NCBI GenBank assembly: GCA_948567375.1
Contig: OX419755.1
Coordinates: forward strand, 32,555,001 to 32,619,000
DNA: 64,000 nt
Reading direction: 5' to 3'
Source: Lunularia cruciata
Lineage: Eukaryota; Streptophyta; Marchantiopsida; Lunulariales; Lunulariaceae
Both the position numbers and the translations under genes were made by a program. The notes beneath the pieces were generated by a model. The model had not been told where the DNA came from. It ran no database searches and was given only the letters and a program-made list of their open reading frames with translations. This document shows positions 63,523 through 64,000 of the stretch, piece after piece (position 1 is the first letter of the stretch; every line of letters begins with the position of its first letter).

Positions 63523-64000
63523 TGTTTACCACTCTCAGCTTAACTAACTCAAATCAGTACTTGATATGTCACTCTATAAATTGTCAACAATTGGGCACTA
63601 ATTTCGGTCAAGCCACACACACTCTAGCTAAGAGAATCCAGGTGACTTTTGCTGGCCTCTGTCCACAATAGCCAAGAACTTGAAGGCTCAACATCAGCAA
63701 AGTGAGTTCTCTAGAGCTGCACTTCAAAAGTATACCCTTGGACTTGAGCTAGGTCTAAAACCATAACGGTCCCATTGATGGCACACTCGACGGTGCAAAC
63801 GGTGCAAAGTGACTATGGGCCTCACCATGAAGTCAATACCCTAAACACAAAATCTGATCGTCGGAAAGTAGTCTCTGAGAAACTGCTGAAATAACTCTAA
63901 CTACTATCATTGGAACTCTAGTGTCCGAGCAATCTAGATGTGACACTACAAATGGCGTGACACACTAGATACTAATATACTAATATCATTGTAGAGGATA
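63523..64000 (-). repeat. 5' LTR of the methyltransferase-bearing element, cut by the window edge
   Basis: 63523-63961 matches 48287-48735 with many scattered substitutions. After 63961 similarity is weak and the window ends before the expected LTR end near 64080. Confidence 0.75.

Larger units (their letters stand above)
48287..64000 (-). mobile_element. Ty3/gypsy retrotransposon encoding a cytosine-C5 DNA methyltransferase, decayed and interrupted
   Basis: On the minus strand, from right to left, I read a 5' LTR (63523 to beyond the window), gag, two CCHC knuckles, DSGA protease, C5 methyltransferase, RT with YIDD, RNase H, integrase, a polypurine tract and the 3' LTR (48287-48843). Copy B is inserted at 52895-58731. 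Without it and one GATC the element is about 10 kb or slightly more. Stops and frameshifts occur in every domain. The methyltransferase sits between protease and RT, an unusual extra domain for plant gypsy elements. Confidence 0.88.

Overview
The window looks like nuclear DNA of a land plant or close streptophyte relative. It holds two intron-bearing housekeeping genes inside AT-rich, transposon-filled DNA, together with plant-type Ty3/gypsy LTR retrotransposons and an organelle-like tRNA-Gln fragment. I cannot name the species. The retroelement types make a non-flowering plant (fern, lycophyte, bryophyte grade) more likely than a flowering plant, but that is inference.

Layout. 1-5484: a decayed Ty3/gypsy element (copy A, Tat/Athila-like, + strand) whose 5' end abuts a fragment of a different LTR. 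5485-8380: AT-rich DNA with a (TA)n microsatellite. 8381-14485: gene island with a tRNA-Gln-like relic and a ten-exon monodehydroascorbate reductase gene (+), which carries perfect short-loop hairpins in its introns. 16.4-17.7 kb: remnant of a LINE-type reverse transcriptase (-). 19168-19573: solo LTR with target-site duplication. 22227-23772: three-exon HAD-family hydrolase gene (-). 26.9-31.4 kb: decayed unknown repeat R (-), interrupted by LTR sequences at 28.1-29.2 kb. 32388-37504: complete but dead chromovirus (+) with a 5-bp target duplication, a tRNA-iMet primer site, a chromodomain, and LTRs rich in heat-shock-element-like motifs. 37.5-46.2 kb: mostly unassignable DNA with tandem duplications. 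46.3-47.95 kb: a second copy of repeat R (+). 48287 to beyond 64000: a large Ty3/gypsy element on the minus strand, interrupted at 52895-58731 by a young Tat-like element (copy B, + strand, two 692-bp LTRs that are about 99% identical by eye).

The outstanding feature is in that minus-strand element. Between its protease and reverse transcriptase it encodes a cytosine-C5 DNA methyltransferase domain. Motif I, the Pro-Cys-Gln motif IV, a Glu-Asn motif VI, an Arg-containing motif VIII and motif IX/X-like blocks are all readable in order. The young copy B landed inside this domain. Taking copy B and one copy of its GATC target duplication out of the reading joins the two halves in one frame. The window therefore records a retrotransposon that once carried its own DNA methyltransferase and was later broken by another retrotransposon.

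All retroelement reading frames seen here carry stops, frameshifts or deletions. The two cellular genes look intact: every inferred intron starts with GT and ends with AG, and the reading frame closes at all junctions.
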